Source of the DNA: Capitulum mitella
Taxonomy: Eukaryota; Arthropoda; Thecostraca; Pollicipedomorpha; Pollicipedidae
NCBI GenBank assembly: GCA_030062745.1
Contig: CP099845.1
Span: forward strand, 16,842,903 to 16,906,902
Reading direction: 5' to 3'
Length of the DNA: 64,000 bases
Of the stretch, positions 33,589-45,059 are shown in pieces (position 1 is the stretch's first letter; each line of letters starts with the position of its first letter). Under the pieces are notes generated by a model. It did not search any database. It was not told where the DNA came from and was given only the letters and a program-made list of their open reading frames with translations. Position numbers and translations under genes: made by a program.

Positions 33589-35822
33589 GCAGGAGTCCAC
33601 CGCCTGCCGCTGTTATCTCCGAGCCGGCGGGGCTCGTTATCGTGCGCCGCAGCCGCGCACCGCAGACGGCCACAAAAACGGTCCACCGGCCAGCCGGCAG
33701 CAACGCTCCGACAGCACGTCCCTGCGGCCGCAGCACGGCCCGGCCTGCACCAACCCCGGAGCCACAGCGCGGCGCGTACTGGCCAATCAAATGACTCCCA
33801 GTGCGGCTCCTCATGGCTGTGTGCATGATCTCAACCACGGCAGGGCAGCGAACGGCCTTCCCGCTGCTGACTTAAGAGGCCCTGGCGTCAGTGACGGGAA
33901 CGCCAGTGCCGGAGGACGAGGGCGGCCTGAGAGGGTCGGAGGCGGTGCACGGCTGCTGCGTGACGCGTTTCTCTGCGGGGCTCGGGCTCAGCAGAATGGC
34001 CCGGTACCGGCAGACCGGGCGGCCCGACAACAGCTCCGGGCACACAGCCGGCCACACGCAGACAGACACACAGACGGCCGCGAACGAAAACCGCCGGCGC
34101 AGGCGCCGGCCACTCCGCCAATTAAGCAGCATTCACTGACGACCTGCCGTTCGTCCGCTGCTGGGCTTATTAAACGTCACAAAACGCTCCGTGATCCCTT
34201 CCCTCGCGTCTGACAGGCAGCCGATCGCCGTTCGGCGCCGAAAAAAGCGCGCCGCCCGCGCCGCCGGCCCGCCTTCGGGCACTGTGGCGCAGCAGACCGA
34301 CCAGGCACGGCCGGCGACACCGGGCCACCGCCCTGCTCAGTCAGTTTCACGCACGCCGGCCCGACACAGCACAGCAGCTGGCAGGGGCCGTGGTTTCGGG
34401 CAGTCCGGGAACCCCCGGACCACGTAACAAGCCAGGCAACAGTCTGTTGTCAGACCAGGACACTGGGGGGACGGGACCAAGCTGTTCCCAATAACAACAC
34501 CCCGTGTCTGCTCCTGCTGCCGCCACCTGGCCACTTATCTGACCGATCTAGACCGAGCCGGGGGAGGAGAGGAAGAGGTCGGCAGACGGGGTGTCACCTC
34601 GTCACTCTCTCGCCCAATCAATGGATAAGTATCACTCCGCACACTAATAACGGACCGCTCGGTAGCTTTACGACCCTTCGACTGAACCTTCTGCCCGCCA
34701 ATGGAGAGCACTGAAACTGCCCGCCATTAGCCGGTAACGGTACATTACTGAGCGGGGAAGGTGGCGCCCAGTAACCGGAGCCGGCCCGCTCACCTGGAGA
34801 AGGAAGAGAAACGGCCATCACAACAAAGCCCGGCCAATCGCCGCACAACAATGGGGTGCAAACGGAACAATCGGGCACCAATATTGAGTCACGCGCTGCA
34901 CAATGGACGCTACACCCCTCCAACTGGCGGCCGAGAGAAAAACAAGCGACCGACGGCCGTTGGCGGTTGGTTGCCATGTACCCGGCATGCGTACATCATC
35001 CGGTGATTACATTAAGATTGCGGCTTGGTCCCACAATGACCCACCTAACAATTACCGGCCCATTCTTGCACACAAAACGATCCTGGCGGGTGAGCCGGCA
35101 GGTGAAATGGTGCTGCTGGAGGGAAAGTGGCCGAAGCTGGAGCGTGGAACCGCTCAATCTCAGGGTACCTGAGCGCACACAGAACCCATAGTCTCTTCCC
35201 AGTGGGCGGCGCTTCTGAAAAAGTTGACCGACGGTGTCTTGTCGAGCCGTGACCGAGATCACGCTTTCCGCCGCGGCGCTTCAGTAAGAAGTCGAAAGTG
35301 AGGGACGCCTCACGCCCGTGTCTCCCCATCACGCGCCGACCCGAGACTGATGAGTGCAGGCCACGAAATTAACGCTTCCCAACTGTAAACAAGGCGTAAA
35401 CGCTCGATTTCACTTCGGCGGCCGAGCTGACAGTGTGGAGACGTGTCGGCGGCCGTGCGCCGCCCCGGGAGTCCCCTCCCCCGCCGGTCAGCAGGCCAGA
35501 GGCCGGTCCAGACCGGTCGGCAGGCCGTCAGGTCGGCTCGTCCCAGCCAGGCGGACACCTGGCCGGCCGGCGCGTGTTTGTGCGTACCGTCCGGCCGCCG
35601 GCCATCTGATTGGTCGGGGACTTTCGCTGCCGTCCGGGCCGCACGGCCGTGACGCGGGTTAATGAAGCGGTGCCCGGGACGCCGGAGCACCTGAATACCG
35701 GCGTGAGTGACACCGGCCCGGCGGCGGCGGACGCCCCCGGTCGGCCACGGCCCGACCAGAAGTGGGTCACCGGCGACGGCCGACCGGCGGAAGGGTGCGT
35801 GAGCGAACCGCCGCCTCCGCGG

Positions 35823-35862
35823 ACCACCGGGCCGGACCGGACCGGACCGGACCGGACCGGAC
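35823..35862. repeat. GGACC pentanucleotide run
   Basis: About seven tandem GGACC units on the plus strand. Confidence 0.8.
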
Positions 35863-35939
35863 GCAGCCGACGGCCGGCCGGCGGCGTGCAACGCCGCATG
35901 ACGCCACAAACTCCCACGGCTCAGTGGCGACCTTCACGG

Positions 35940-36235
35940 CGGCCGACAACGACAGTACAGGCCGCACAGCGGCCGGGACCAACAGGTGACCATACGGCGG
36001 CCGGGACCACCAACAGGACTGCACGGCGGCGCGGACCAGCAGGTGACCATACAGCGGCCGGGACCACCAACAGTACTGCACGGCGGTGCGGACCATTAAC
36101 AGACCGCACAACGGCCGGGACCAGCAGGTGACCATACGGCGGCCGGGGCCACCAACAGGGCTGCACGGCGGTGCGAACCATTAACAGACCGCACAGCGGC
36201 CGGGACCAGCAACAGACCAGATAGCGGCCACAGCC
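35940..36235. repeat. Compound minisatellite with GGCCGGGACCA units
   Basis: Units of CGGCCGGGACCACCAACAG alternate with AGGTGACCATACGGCGG, GCACGGCGGTGCGGACC and ATTAACAGACCGCACA blocks. Segments of about 60-100 bases have been duplicated as groups. Confidence 0.82.
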
Positions 36236-36334
36236 TGCAGACCAGCGACCGGTGCCCATCCTCAGGAAACAGGTCGGGCGGCATCCAGGGAACGAAGCAT
36301 TTCGCCAACCACCGAATAAATCGACCGACGTCCA

Positions 36335-36480
36335 GCGGCCCGGTCACACGGTGTCCAGAGGCTCGGAAATATGGTGTCCAGAGGCCCGGTCACACGGTGT
36401 CCTGAGACCCGGTCACACAGTGTCCTGAGACCCGCCATAGTGTCCAGGGACTCGGTCACACGGTGTCCAAAGAGCCGAAC
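36335..36480. repeat. About 24-bp repeat, 6 copies
   Basis: GGTCACACGGTGTCCTGAGA with CCC and diverged variants (GTCCAGAGGCTCGG, GTCCAAAGAGCC). Confidence 0.78.
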
Positions 36481-36884
36481 ATATTGGGTATATCCTTACA
36501 GCGTGGTGAGGAAACTCCTGACCAGATTCGTGCAGATATTCTGAACGTATAGTCTGTTAACAAAGCACAGTCACCAGCGTGACCTTTGGAGGTTAAGATT
36601 TACACTAAGGCAAAGGTGTACACGGAGCCGGAGAGTCACGGTTTGCAGGGAGGCAGACACGGGGCAAAGTACGGCGGCGGTATGGATACAGGTGGGCGCT
36701 CTGTTCAGCCGCCGGATGGAAGCAGGAACAGGTGAAAGCTGGCGGCTGGTTACGAGCAAGGCTGCGGTTCAAGGCTGGCGGCGGCACGCCAGTGCCCGGC
36801 CTCACGCTGACGCCAGCCAGCAATGGCAGCCAAAACAGCAACAAATCAGGCGGCCCACGGCCAGAGGGCGCCGCTCTGTGGTGA

Positions 36885-37070
36885 ACGGGGGTGGGATGCG
36901 GCCGCTCTATGGTGAGCGGGTCTGTCGGACTGGGACGCCGCCGCTCTATGGTGAGCAGGTCTGTCGGACTGGGGACGCGGCCGCTCTATGGTGAGCTGGA
37001 GGGTGAGCAGGTCTGTCGGACTGGGGACGCGGCCTCTCCATGGTAAGCGGGTCTGTCGGACTGGGACGCC
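36885..37070. repeat. About 41-bp minisatellite, 4-5 copies
   Basis: CGCTCTATGGTGAGCGGGTC then TGTCGGACTGGGACGC. One copy carries an extra GTGAGCTGGAGG insert. Confidence 0.86.
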
Positions 37071-38159
37071 GCCGGTCGTCCGTCTTGTCGCGTCACAACA
37101 GCCGCCCTGACCCGCCCGCCCGGCCGGCCGCACACGTATGATGAATGCGGTGGGGCGGTGGTGAGTTACGAGCAATCGCCCGCTCTGCGGCGGCGGCGGG
37201 CGGCCGTCGAGATCACACCGCCGCCGCCCGGGACAGCGGAGAGATCTCCCTGCCTGCTGAGAGCGGCCTCCGACTCCGGGAGACTGACGGCAGGGGACGG
37301 AAGAGGGCTCTTGGCGCGCTGTTTGCTTGGTACGCAGCCCTTTTACCGGAGTCGGCGGCCGGCCCTCGTCGGGCGCCGGCAAACACTCGACAGCCGGCGG
37401 ACGGGCCGGGTTTCAGCAGGAGGCCGCCGCCGTCGGCCGGAGACGCCCTCTCAACACGGGCACGGCGCGGACCCAGCGCACAGCCGCCGTCTATTGGCGC
37501 CATTGTGCCGGCCGACACTGGACGGTCATTAGGCCGATTCAGCGCGCTCCGCGGCCGACAGTTTTCCGTCGCTGGAGTACGGCGGCGGAAGGGAGTCGGG
37601 CCGGTACACTCGGAGCTCGCCGCACCGCCCGGAGATGACGATGATCCGCTCAGCAGACTGGCGGGTGGCCCGAGCCGAGTCTACAGGCCGTCCGGGGTCA
37701 GATCCCAGCCGGGGTTTTAATGTTTCCAGCAGCGGGAGGCGCCGGCTGGCCTGCCGGCACCAGCCGGCTGGACGGTACAAGTCCGAATCAGGAGCGACTT
37801 CCATCCCGGCCACCGAACGTCAGCACGGCTCCCGCTGGCTCGAAAAAGCTCCCGGCCACCGAACGTCAGCACGGCTCCCGCTGGCTCGAAAAAGCGTCAT
37901 GCATTCGGGATAGCGTTTCGCCCTCGGACCGGCGCGTATCAGAGCGGCGCTGCCGGAGCGGTGTGGACACACCACGCGCCCCCGCCTGCCAGGCGCCGGC
38001 CAAATTCGGCAGCAGCGCTGATGGAAGTCCAATGACAGCTGCCCGCCGGCCAATCTCACGCACACACACACAAACAAGCTGTGTTCCGCGGCCGAGCCGG
38101 GAGGGCCTCGCTCAGCCATTAATATTATCTACCGCCATTATCGGCGCGTGAGGTCCACC

Positions 38160-38410
38160 CCTTCCCCACCCCTCCTGCACACGAGACAGGTCCCAATGCG
38201 CTCCCGCGACACCCGAAATGGATCCCGCCGCGTCCCTAGGATCCGAGCCAGGTCCCACCACGCCCCGGGACCCCCTCCCCAAACTCAAGACAGGTCCTAC
38301 CGCGCCCCGAGACCAGAGGCAGATCCCGCCGCGCCCTGGGATCCGAGATGGGTCCCACTGCTCCCCTGGGGCCCGAGACAGGTCCCAGCGCGCCCCCGGG
38401 ACCCGGGTCC
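38160..38410. repeat. Degenerate about 30-bp repeat
   Basis: Units of GAGACAGGTCCCACCGCGCC with GGGACCC, well diverged, roughly eight copies. Confidence 0.7.
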
Positions 38411-39699
38411 GGCCGGCGCCGCCGCCCGTTAGCCGATCAGTATCGGGGTGGTTCGGGCCGCGCCGCCCGATCAGTGGCAGCGCACCACGGCCCGCCCAGC
38501 GTCACCACCCAGGTCACCGTACCCCCGGCCGAGGTCCACCTTCCGATCGGAGCGGGCCGCCATTCAGACGCCATTCGGCACGGTCTCAGCGACAAAACTG
38601 AGGCGTGCCGAGGTCGCCACAGTTCTTCCGAGGGCCAGCTGACGGGCGTTCCGTGATTTCGGAGACACAGAGCAGAGGTGCAAAGAAGTCGCCACGGTTC
38701 CTATGAGGGCCAGCTGACGGGCGTCACGTGACCCTGCTGAACCCTGACAGGAGAGCAGCGGCACACCCGGGCCGTAATTGAATTTCGGCTGACCGCAGGC
38801 ACCATTAGGCCCTCTAATGACAGGGCGCGGCAAGACGTGATAAACACCACGACTAAAAATCAACAGTTCACCGATTATCGTGCTTTCTCCACATGGAATT
38901 TACGGCTGGTGCGCAGTTGAAAGTTCCCCAGATAGCAGACAGCCGCTGCCGCCTCAGCACACGCACGTTTCCCGTCCGAGCCGACTGGCGGACAGACTCG
39001 GCGGCTCGTCTGGCCGGCCAACGGTCCGTCTGAGCCGGCTCGTCTCACGCCGGATCTGACCAGACACAGATGACACCGGCGCCGGTCGACCTGACCAGAC
39101 ACGGCCGATACCGGCGCCGGCCATGGCTAACCCAGATAAACAGGGCTGAGCCGGGCCGGGTAACGAGACGCTCCGGCAGCGGCGATAACCAGCCGCATCT
39201 CGGCGGTAATTGTACCGGTCGGGCCTTACCGGCCGGCGGCCGCCCGGTAATTGAAGCGCGCGCCGACCGATCCGGCCGGGATTAATGAAAGAAAACGCCG
39301 ACAGGTAAACGGACAAACAAGCGGCCTCTTTCAACGGCACATAAATACAGCCGACCAGCCGGCCGAGAGAAACCGGCAGATCGAACCGTGCCGACCGCCA
39401 CGCCCGTCCCGCCGCACGCCGACGGCCAGATCAGAACATAAAACGACAGACAAACACGGTACAGACAACACCGAGCTGAGCCCGGTCGGCCGAAATGACT
39501 GCGGGCGGAGCCGCGCCGAGCAGGCTGGCCCGGGCTCCGCGCCGCCGCCGGCCCGATGGAGACGAATCGCGGCGCGATACCATCGGAGTGGCGGCGCGCC
39601 ATATGGCCGAGCCTTTGTGCCACGCCTGGTGAGGAGGCCCAGCTGGCGGCAGAGGGCCGCCCGAGCCGGACGACTGCCGTGTCGGCCCTGACGCCGACA

Positions 39700-40690
39700 C
39701 CGCCGTCCCGCCTGTCTGACGTCGAGACCGCCGTCCGGCCTGTCTGACGCCGACACCGCCGTCCCGCCTGTCTGACGTCGACACCGCCGTCCGGTCTGTC
39801 TGACGCCGACACCGCGTCCGGCCTGTCTGACGCCGACACCGCCGTCCCGCCTGTCTGACGTCGAGACCGCCGTCCGGCCTGTCTGACGCCGACACCGCGT
39901 CCGGCCTGTCTGACGCCGACACCGCCGTCCCGCCTGTCTGACGTCGAGACCGCCGTCCGGTCTGTCTGACGCCGACACCGCGTCCGGCCTGTCTGACGTC
40001 GAGACCGCCGTCCGGCCTGTCTGACGTCGACACCGCGTCCGGTCTGTCTGACGCCGACACCGCCTTCCGGCCTGTCTGATGTCAACAACGCCGTCCGGCC
40101 TGTCTGATGTCGACACCGCCTTCCAGTCTGTCTGACGCCGACACCGCGTCCGGTCTGTCTGACGTCGAGACCGCCGTCCGGCCTGTCTGACGTCGACACC
40201 GCGTCCGGTCTGTCTGACGCCGACACCGCCGTCCGGCCTGTCTGATGTCAACACCGCCGTCCGGCCTGTCTGATGTCGACACCGCCTTCCAGTCTGTCTG
40301 ACGCCGACACCGCGTCCGGTCTGTCTGACGTCGACACCGCCGTCCGGCCTGTCTGACGCCGACACCGCGTCCGGTCTGTCTGACGCCGACACCGCCGTCC
40401 GGCCTGTCTGACGCCGACACCGTCGTCCGGCCTGTCTGACGCCGACACCGTCGTCCGGCCTGTCTGACGTCGACACCGCCGTCCGGCCTGTTTGACGTCG
40501 ACACCGCCTTCCGGCCTGTCTGACGCCGACACCGTCGTCCGGTCTGTCTGATGTCAACACCACCGTCCGGCCTGTCTGACGCCGACACCGCCGTCCGGCC
40601 TGTCTGACGCCGACACCGCCGTCCGGCCTGTCTGACGCCGACACCGTCGTCCGGCCTGTCTGATCCACACCGCTGTCCGGTCAATCACAC
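39700..40690. repeat. 28-bp minisatellite, about 35 copies (largest array)
   Basis: Unit GTCCGGCCTGTCTGACGCCG plus ACACCGCC, with variants GTCGAGACC, TCTGATGTCAACACC and a one-base-shorter CGCGTCC form. Unit length 28 means three units make one 28-residue peptide cycle; the minus strand stays open for over 400 codons. Higher-order blocks of 5-8 units with the same variant order recur, showing block duplication. Not a protein gene. Confidence 0.96.
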
Positions 40691-40839
40691 GACTAGAGCC
40701 CCTCTGCCTCAACAACGGGCGCCAAGCTGGTAAGTCCCGTTTAATCCAACGCCAGCGGCGGCTCGCCCCACGGAGAACCTCACCCGGTATCATTCACCCC
40801 TGACCCCAGCTGTAGGTGTCCACAGCTGTGACTGACGAC

Positions 40840-40975
40840 CGTGTCCGAACAGACAGCTGCGACAGACGGCCGCTGTCTGCGCAGACAGATGCGACTGTCG
40901 ACTGCTGTCTCTGCAGACAGCTGCGACTGGCGACCCCTGTCTACGCAGACAGCTGTGACTGACGGCTGTGATCTG
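40840..40975. repeat. About 32-bp repeat, 4 copies
   Basis: GCAGACAGCTGCGACTG and CTGTCT arms recur at about 40850, 40882, 40914 and 40946. CAGACAG and CTGTCTG are complementary, so each unit can fold. Confidence 0.78.
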
Positions 40976-40979
40976 TGTG

Positions 40980-42510
40980 CCACAATCTGCGGACATCATC
41001 ACCACCGCGCGCGACCAACGCACGAAGCAGTCTTATCAGCTTTGAAACCTACGTAACTTTCGACTTCGGACAACAGGTACAACAGCTGGCCACACCACCG
41101 ACCGCAGGCAGCGTCGATGACGGCCTCCGTGACATCGCCGCTATCGCCATTCTGGCCAAACAAACATGAACCGAGCTCGGACGCTGGCCGACCGACGGCC
41201 GGATAATCTTGTTAGTCACACGGCCAAACTCGCCCTACTCCACATCGTCTCAGGATAAATCGCCGGAATTCGTTGGCAGGTATATGGAGCGCACGGTATA
41301 CAGAGCATCATTACATCCGTCCGTTCTGCATTCAAATGTTCTGTACCCTCAATGAATAACCTGGTGCCTCGAATGACCAAGTGCACGACTCGATACTACT
41401 TTTGCAGGAAACGAGACCCACAAACACCAGATTCCAGTCATGAAATATTCATGAGCTCTCAGCAGAGCATCTCCTAACAACATCAACAGAGCAGAACGTC
41501 CCTCAGACACGCAACAGCAGAACACAGTGGGGCGCAGCGTCGTCAGTGACGAAACAGGGCGCGAGGCGGACATTGCCACGACAGAACAAGAACGCGGCAG
41601 TGCGGCAGAGCAGGGAGCGCGCCCCACCCGCGCCGGCCACACGTGCTGGCCGGGCCCTCCGGCGCTGTCCGCTGTACCATCACCCAATAGTCGCCCGGCT
41701 GATGGACCGATAACTCTTGGCTAATCACAATCGTCCTCCGTTTATCAGTGGGTGAGGACAGGAGAACCGTAGATCTTCGACTGGGCCATGCTCCTTAAAT
41801 TGGACGCTGACAAGACGCTCTAACGAGCAGACGCGAATCCATCGTTCGTTGGACGACCATTCAGGTTTCGTCACCTGGAAACCACGGCCGTGGCGAGCCG
41901 CGGCGCCGCGGACAGGCGAAACGGCCGAGTTTCTCCGTTCCGCCGGCCGGCCGGCCGCGTCAATATTTTCTCTCAGCTTATCTCATACGCTGTAAAAGCA
42001 ACAAGCCGAAAAGTGAAAACTTCCTCTAGGTGAGCCACGGCGGCGTGAGGAGGCGTGCATTCTTCAGAGCAGGGCTATCGACCACGTCCACCACCGCCCT
42101 GTCCTCCTGACCGATCTCTACCGCTGCCTGACCGATTTCCGACCCCGCCCGACCCATCTCCACCGCTGCCAGGAGGCGGGCAGGAGGGTCCGCGGGGCAC
42201 AGACCGCCCAGCGTCACGATGCGTCACACAGCGCAGCGCGGGCTTTCCGGGGATAAAACACTCGCCGCTCTGTTCTCATATCTCGAACGGACCCGGAAGC
42301 GGTACCGTGAGAACGCGAGCGACTAACGGCGCTGCCGCACGGCCGGCGCGGCCACGCTGGGAAGGCCGGACCACGCCGCGGGGACCGCCGCCCTGCACGG
42401 CGCGGCCAAAACTGATCGGTCACGTCGCCCTCAGCAGGCTGCACCGTGCCCAGCCGTCGACGATCCACCAGAAATGACCGCGAGCACCGCCCTGGGACGG
42501 CGACAAGAAG
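40980..42510. other. Mixed-composition DNA without a recognisable gene
   Basis: Less GC-rich at 41.1-41.5 kb. No exon-like segment with splice borders that I trust on either strand. Confidence 0.4.
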
Positions 42511-42511
42511 G

Positions 42512-43137
42512 CCGACCACCACTGACGGTGTCTGGACGGCCGATCACCACTGACGGCGTCACGACGGCCGATCACCACTGACGGCGTCACGACGGCCGAC
42601 CACCACTGACAGTGTCTGTACGGCCGATCACCACTGACAGTGTCTGGACGGCCGATCACCACTAACGGCGTCACGACGGCCGACCACCACTGACGGTGTC
42701 TGGACGGCCGATCACCACTGATGGCGTCACGACGGCCGACCACCACTGACAGTGTCAGGACGGCCGACCACCACTGACAGTATCAGGCCGGCCGACCACC
42801 AATGACAGCGTCAGATCGGCCGACCACCACTGACACTGTCAGGCCGGCCGACCACCACTGACAGCGTCAGATCGGCCGACCACCACTGACAGCGTCAGAT
42901 CGGCCGACCACCACTGACAGTGTCAGGCCGGCCGACCACCACTGACAGCGTCAGATCGGCCGACCACCACTGACAGCGTCAGATCGGCCGACCACCACTG
43001 GCAGTGTCAGGCCGGCCGACCACCACTGACAGCGTCAGATCGGCCGACCAGCACTGACAGTGTCAGGCCGGCCGACCAGCACTGACAGCGTCAGATCGGC
43101 CGACCACCACTGACAGCGTCAGATCGGCCGACCACGA
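42512..43137. repeat. 28-bp minisatellite, about 22 copies
   Basis: Left part: GGCCGATCACCACTGACGGC with GTCACGAC. Right part: GGCCGACCACCACTGACAGC with GTCAGATC. CTGACAGTGTCAG and CTGACACTGTCAG are perfect odd palindromes in many units. The two halves are different sub-families with a gradual change near 42.74 kb. Confidence 0.95.
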
Positions 43138-43379
43138 ATAAAGGCGTCAGGTCGGCCGGAGCCACCCGGCCTACGACGGCTTGACCTCAATGTCTTTTTA
43201 ATCGCGCGGATTCTGTCATTAGCGTCAGGCGACGCTGATTATGATGTTCCCGGCGCTGACGGTATCATTCGCCGCTGGCGTCTCCATTCTGATTCGGCAT
43301 CAGCCACTGGGCACAATTCCAGTGAGCGAAGGGTGCGCCGCGCCGCGCCGCAGTCCCGGCGGACTGGGCTCAGTGCCCT

Positions 43380-43640
43380 CTGACGGGGGGGGGGGGCAGC
43401 AACGGTGACCTGAGCTGAATCACCGCCCTCTGACCGGGGAACAGTATGACCTCAGCTGAATCACCGCCCTCTGACCGGGGAGCAGTATGACCTCAGCCGA
43501 ATCACCGCCTTCTGACCGGGGAGCAGTATGACCTGGGCTGAATCACCGCCCTCTGACCGGGGAGCAGTATGACCTGAGCCGAATCACCGCCCTCTGACGG
43601 GGGAACAGTAAGAACTGAGCTGAATCAGCGCCCTCTGAGG
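43380..43640. repeat. 41-bp minisatellite with G runs, 6 copies
   Basis: Unit CTGAATCACCGCCCTCTGAC, CGGGGAGCAGTATGACC and GAG. Bounded by G runs of 10 (43385-43394) and 11 (43639-43649) bases, so the array seems framed by two copies of a G-expanded unit. Confidence 0.88.
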
Positions 43641-44589
43641 GGGGGGGGGGAAACAGGACCGGCCGACTCGCTCCCACTCCGTGCCGCTGCGCGCCGCCGC
43701 TCGGCTCCTATCTGATTCGGTAGCCGATTGTTCGGGCGGCGATTGGCGCGGCCTTGCCCGGCGGCAGAAACGGTCCGGAGCCGCGGACGCCGCCGCGCCG
43801 GGCCGCACACAAAGACGCCGCCGCCCAGTGCGCTGACTGACCGGCGCAGCGGCCACCGCCGCCTGATCGACATCTCCAAACACCGCCTTCTGTCCACCTA
43901 CGTCCCGCAGAAGCTGAAAGCTGGGTCAGCAGGAGACCGAAACACGTTCCAGTGCTGCGAAAATCGCTTTTGCTACCCTGGCGGCCAGACCGGTCGGCGC
44001 CTGTCTGCACACCACAGCCCGGTTTCTGCATCGCCCAGCCAAAATCTGCAGCTGGTTATTGCGGTCGTCAGTAACAGGCGGTTATTCCTGAAGCTCTCCA
44101 TCTATCACGGTCATCTGCTGCCGAGCTCGGTCAAAGCTGCTTAGGCCGATGCCGAACCGAGTCAGCGTACCTCCAGTTCCGGCCAGCCCCAGCCGGACCA
44201 CCAGCAACGGCGCGCGCGACCCCGACACGGGGTCATTCCGACCAGCCGGGCCGGACCGGGCCGGCACAGTCGGCGCTGGTGACCCGACACGCGTTCGGGC
44301 CGACCCCGGCTGGCTGCAATCAAAGCGCGATCGCTCTCCCGGCCGGGTAATGACAGCCGGCCCACTCTCGGTCTCCTCCGATGGCCTTTTGATGACGGAG
44401 CGCCGTCCTGGCCGGCCGCCACGGTCCGTCACGTGACGCGGGGGCGTGGCGCGTGACGCCGGGCCGCGGAAGGTCACGCCCGGCGTCGGGGCCGCACGCA
44501 GAGTCGGCCGCCCGGTAGGACAGCCTCAGACGGGCGTGACGGCCCGCCAGCCCGGCCGGCCCGCCGGCGCCGACGCCGCCGCCGCCGCT

Positions 44590-44942
44590 GGCGTCCCAAT
44601 GCCACTGCTGCCGTCTCGATGATGTCATTGCTGCCGTCCTAATGTCACTGCTGCCGTCCCAATGATGTCACTGCTGCCGTCCCAATGTCACTGCTGCCGT
44701 CCCGGTGACTGCCGCCGTCCCAATGATGTCACTGCTGCCGTCCCAATGTCACTGCTGCCGTCTCGACGATGTCACTGCTGCCGTCCCAATGCCACTGCTG
44801 CCGTCTCGATGATGTCACTGCTGCCGTCCCAATGATGTCACTGCTGCCGTCCCGGTGACTGCAGCCGTCCCAATGATGTCACTGCTGCCGTCCCAATGTC
44901 ACTGCTGCCGTCTCGACGATGTCACTGCTGCCGTCCCAATGG
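44590..44942. repeat. 20/23-bp minisatellite with CTGCTGCCGTC core
   Basis: CACTGCTGCCGTCCCAATG is followed by TCA or ATGTCA, giving 20- and 23-bp units, mixed with TCTCGACGATGT and GGTGACTGCCGCC variants. A segment of about 180 bases (44.64-44.80 kb) is repeated at 44.82-44.94 kb. Confidence 0.92.
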
Positions 44943-45059
44943 CGTCGTCGATGACAGCTGATGCGGGCCGGGCGATGCGCTCTCGGACGACCGTCCGTCA
45001 CACAGCCGGCGGTGACGAACGGCCCGCCCGGAACAGGCCGCCGGCCGGCCGGCCGCGGC

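Larger units (their letters stand above)
33600..39695. other. GC-rich DNA without a recognisable gene
   Basis: Apart from the arrays listed separately at 35.9-37.1 and 38.2-38.4 kb, this holds unique GC-rich sequence with many short chance frames. Two local duplications are visible: 48 bp at 37806-37900 (GGCCACCGAACGTCAGCACG, twice) and a diverged pair at 38600-38735 (GAGGGCCAGCTGACGGGCGT, twice). Confidence 0.4.

Noticed and set aside
33102-33838. Frames encoding GTGTGT, APAPAP, RHRHRH or PVPVPM repeats on both strands
   Set aside because: All come from the GCCGGT/GCCGAT hexamer array.
39282-40793. Long overlapping minus-strand frames of 200-445 codons
   Set aside because: They are the 28-bp array read through its three registers; no unique domain or splice support.
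1487-43137. A CRISPR-like reading of the 28-33-bp repeats
   Set aside because: Units are directly adjacent with no unique spacers, and the gene structure is animal; these are minisatellites.
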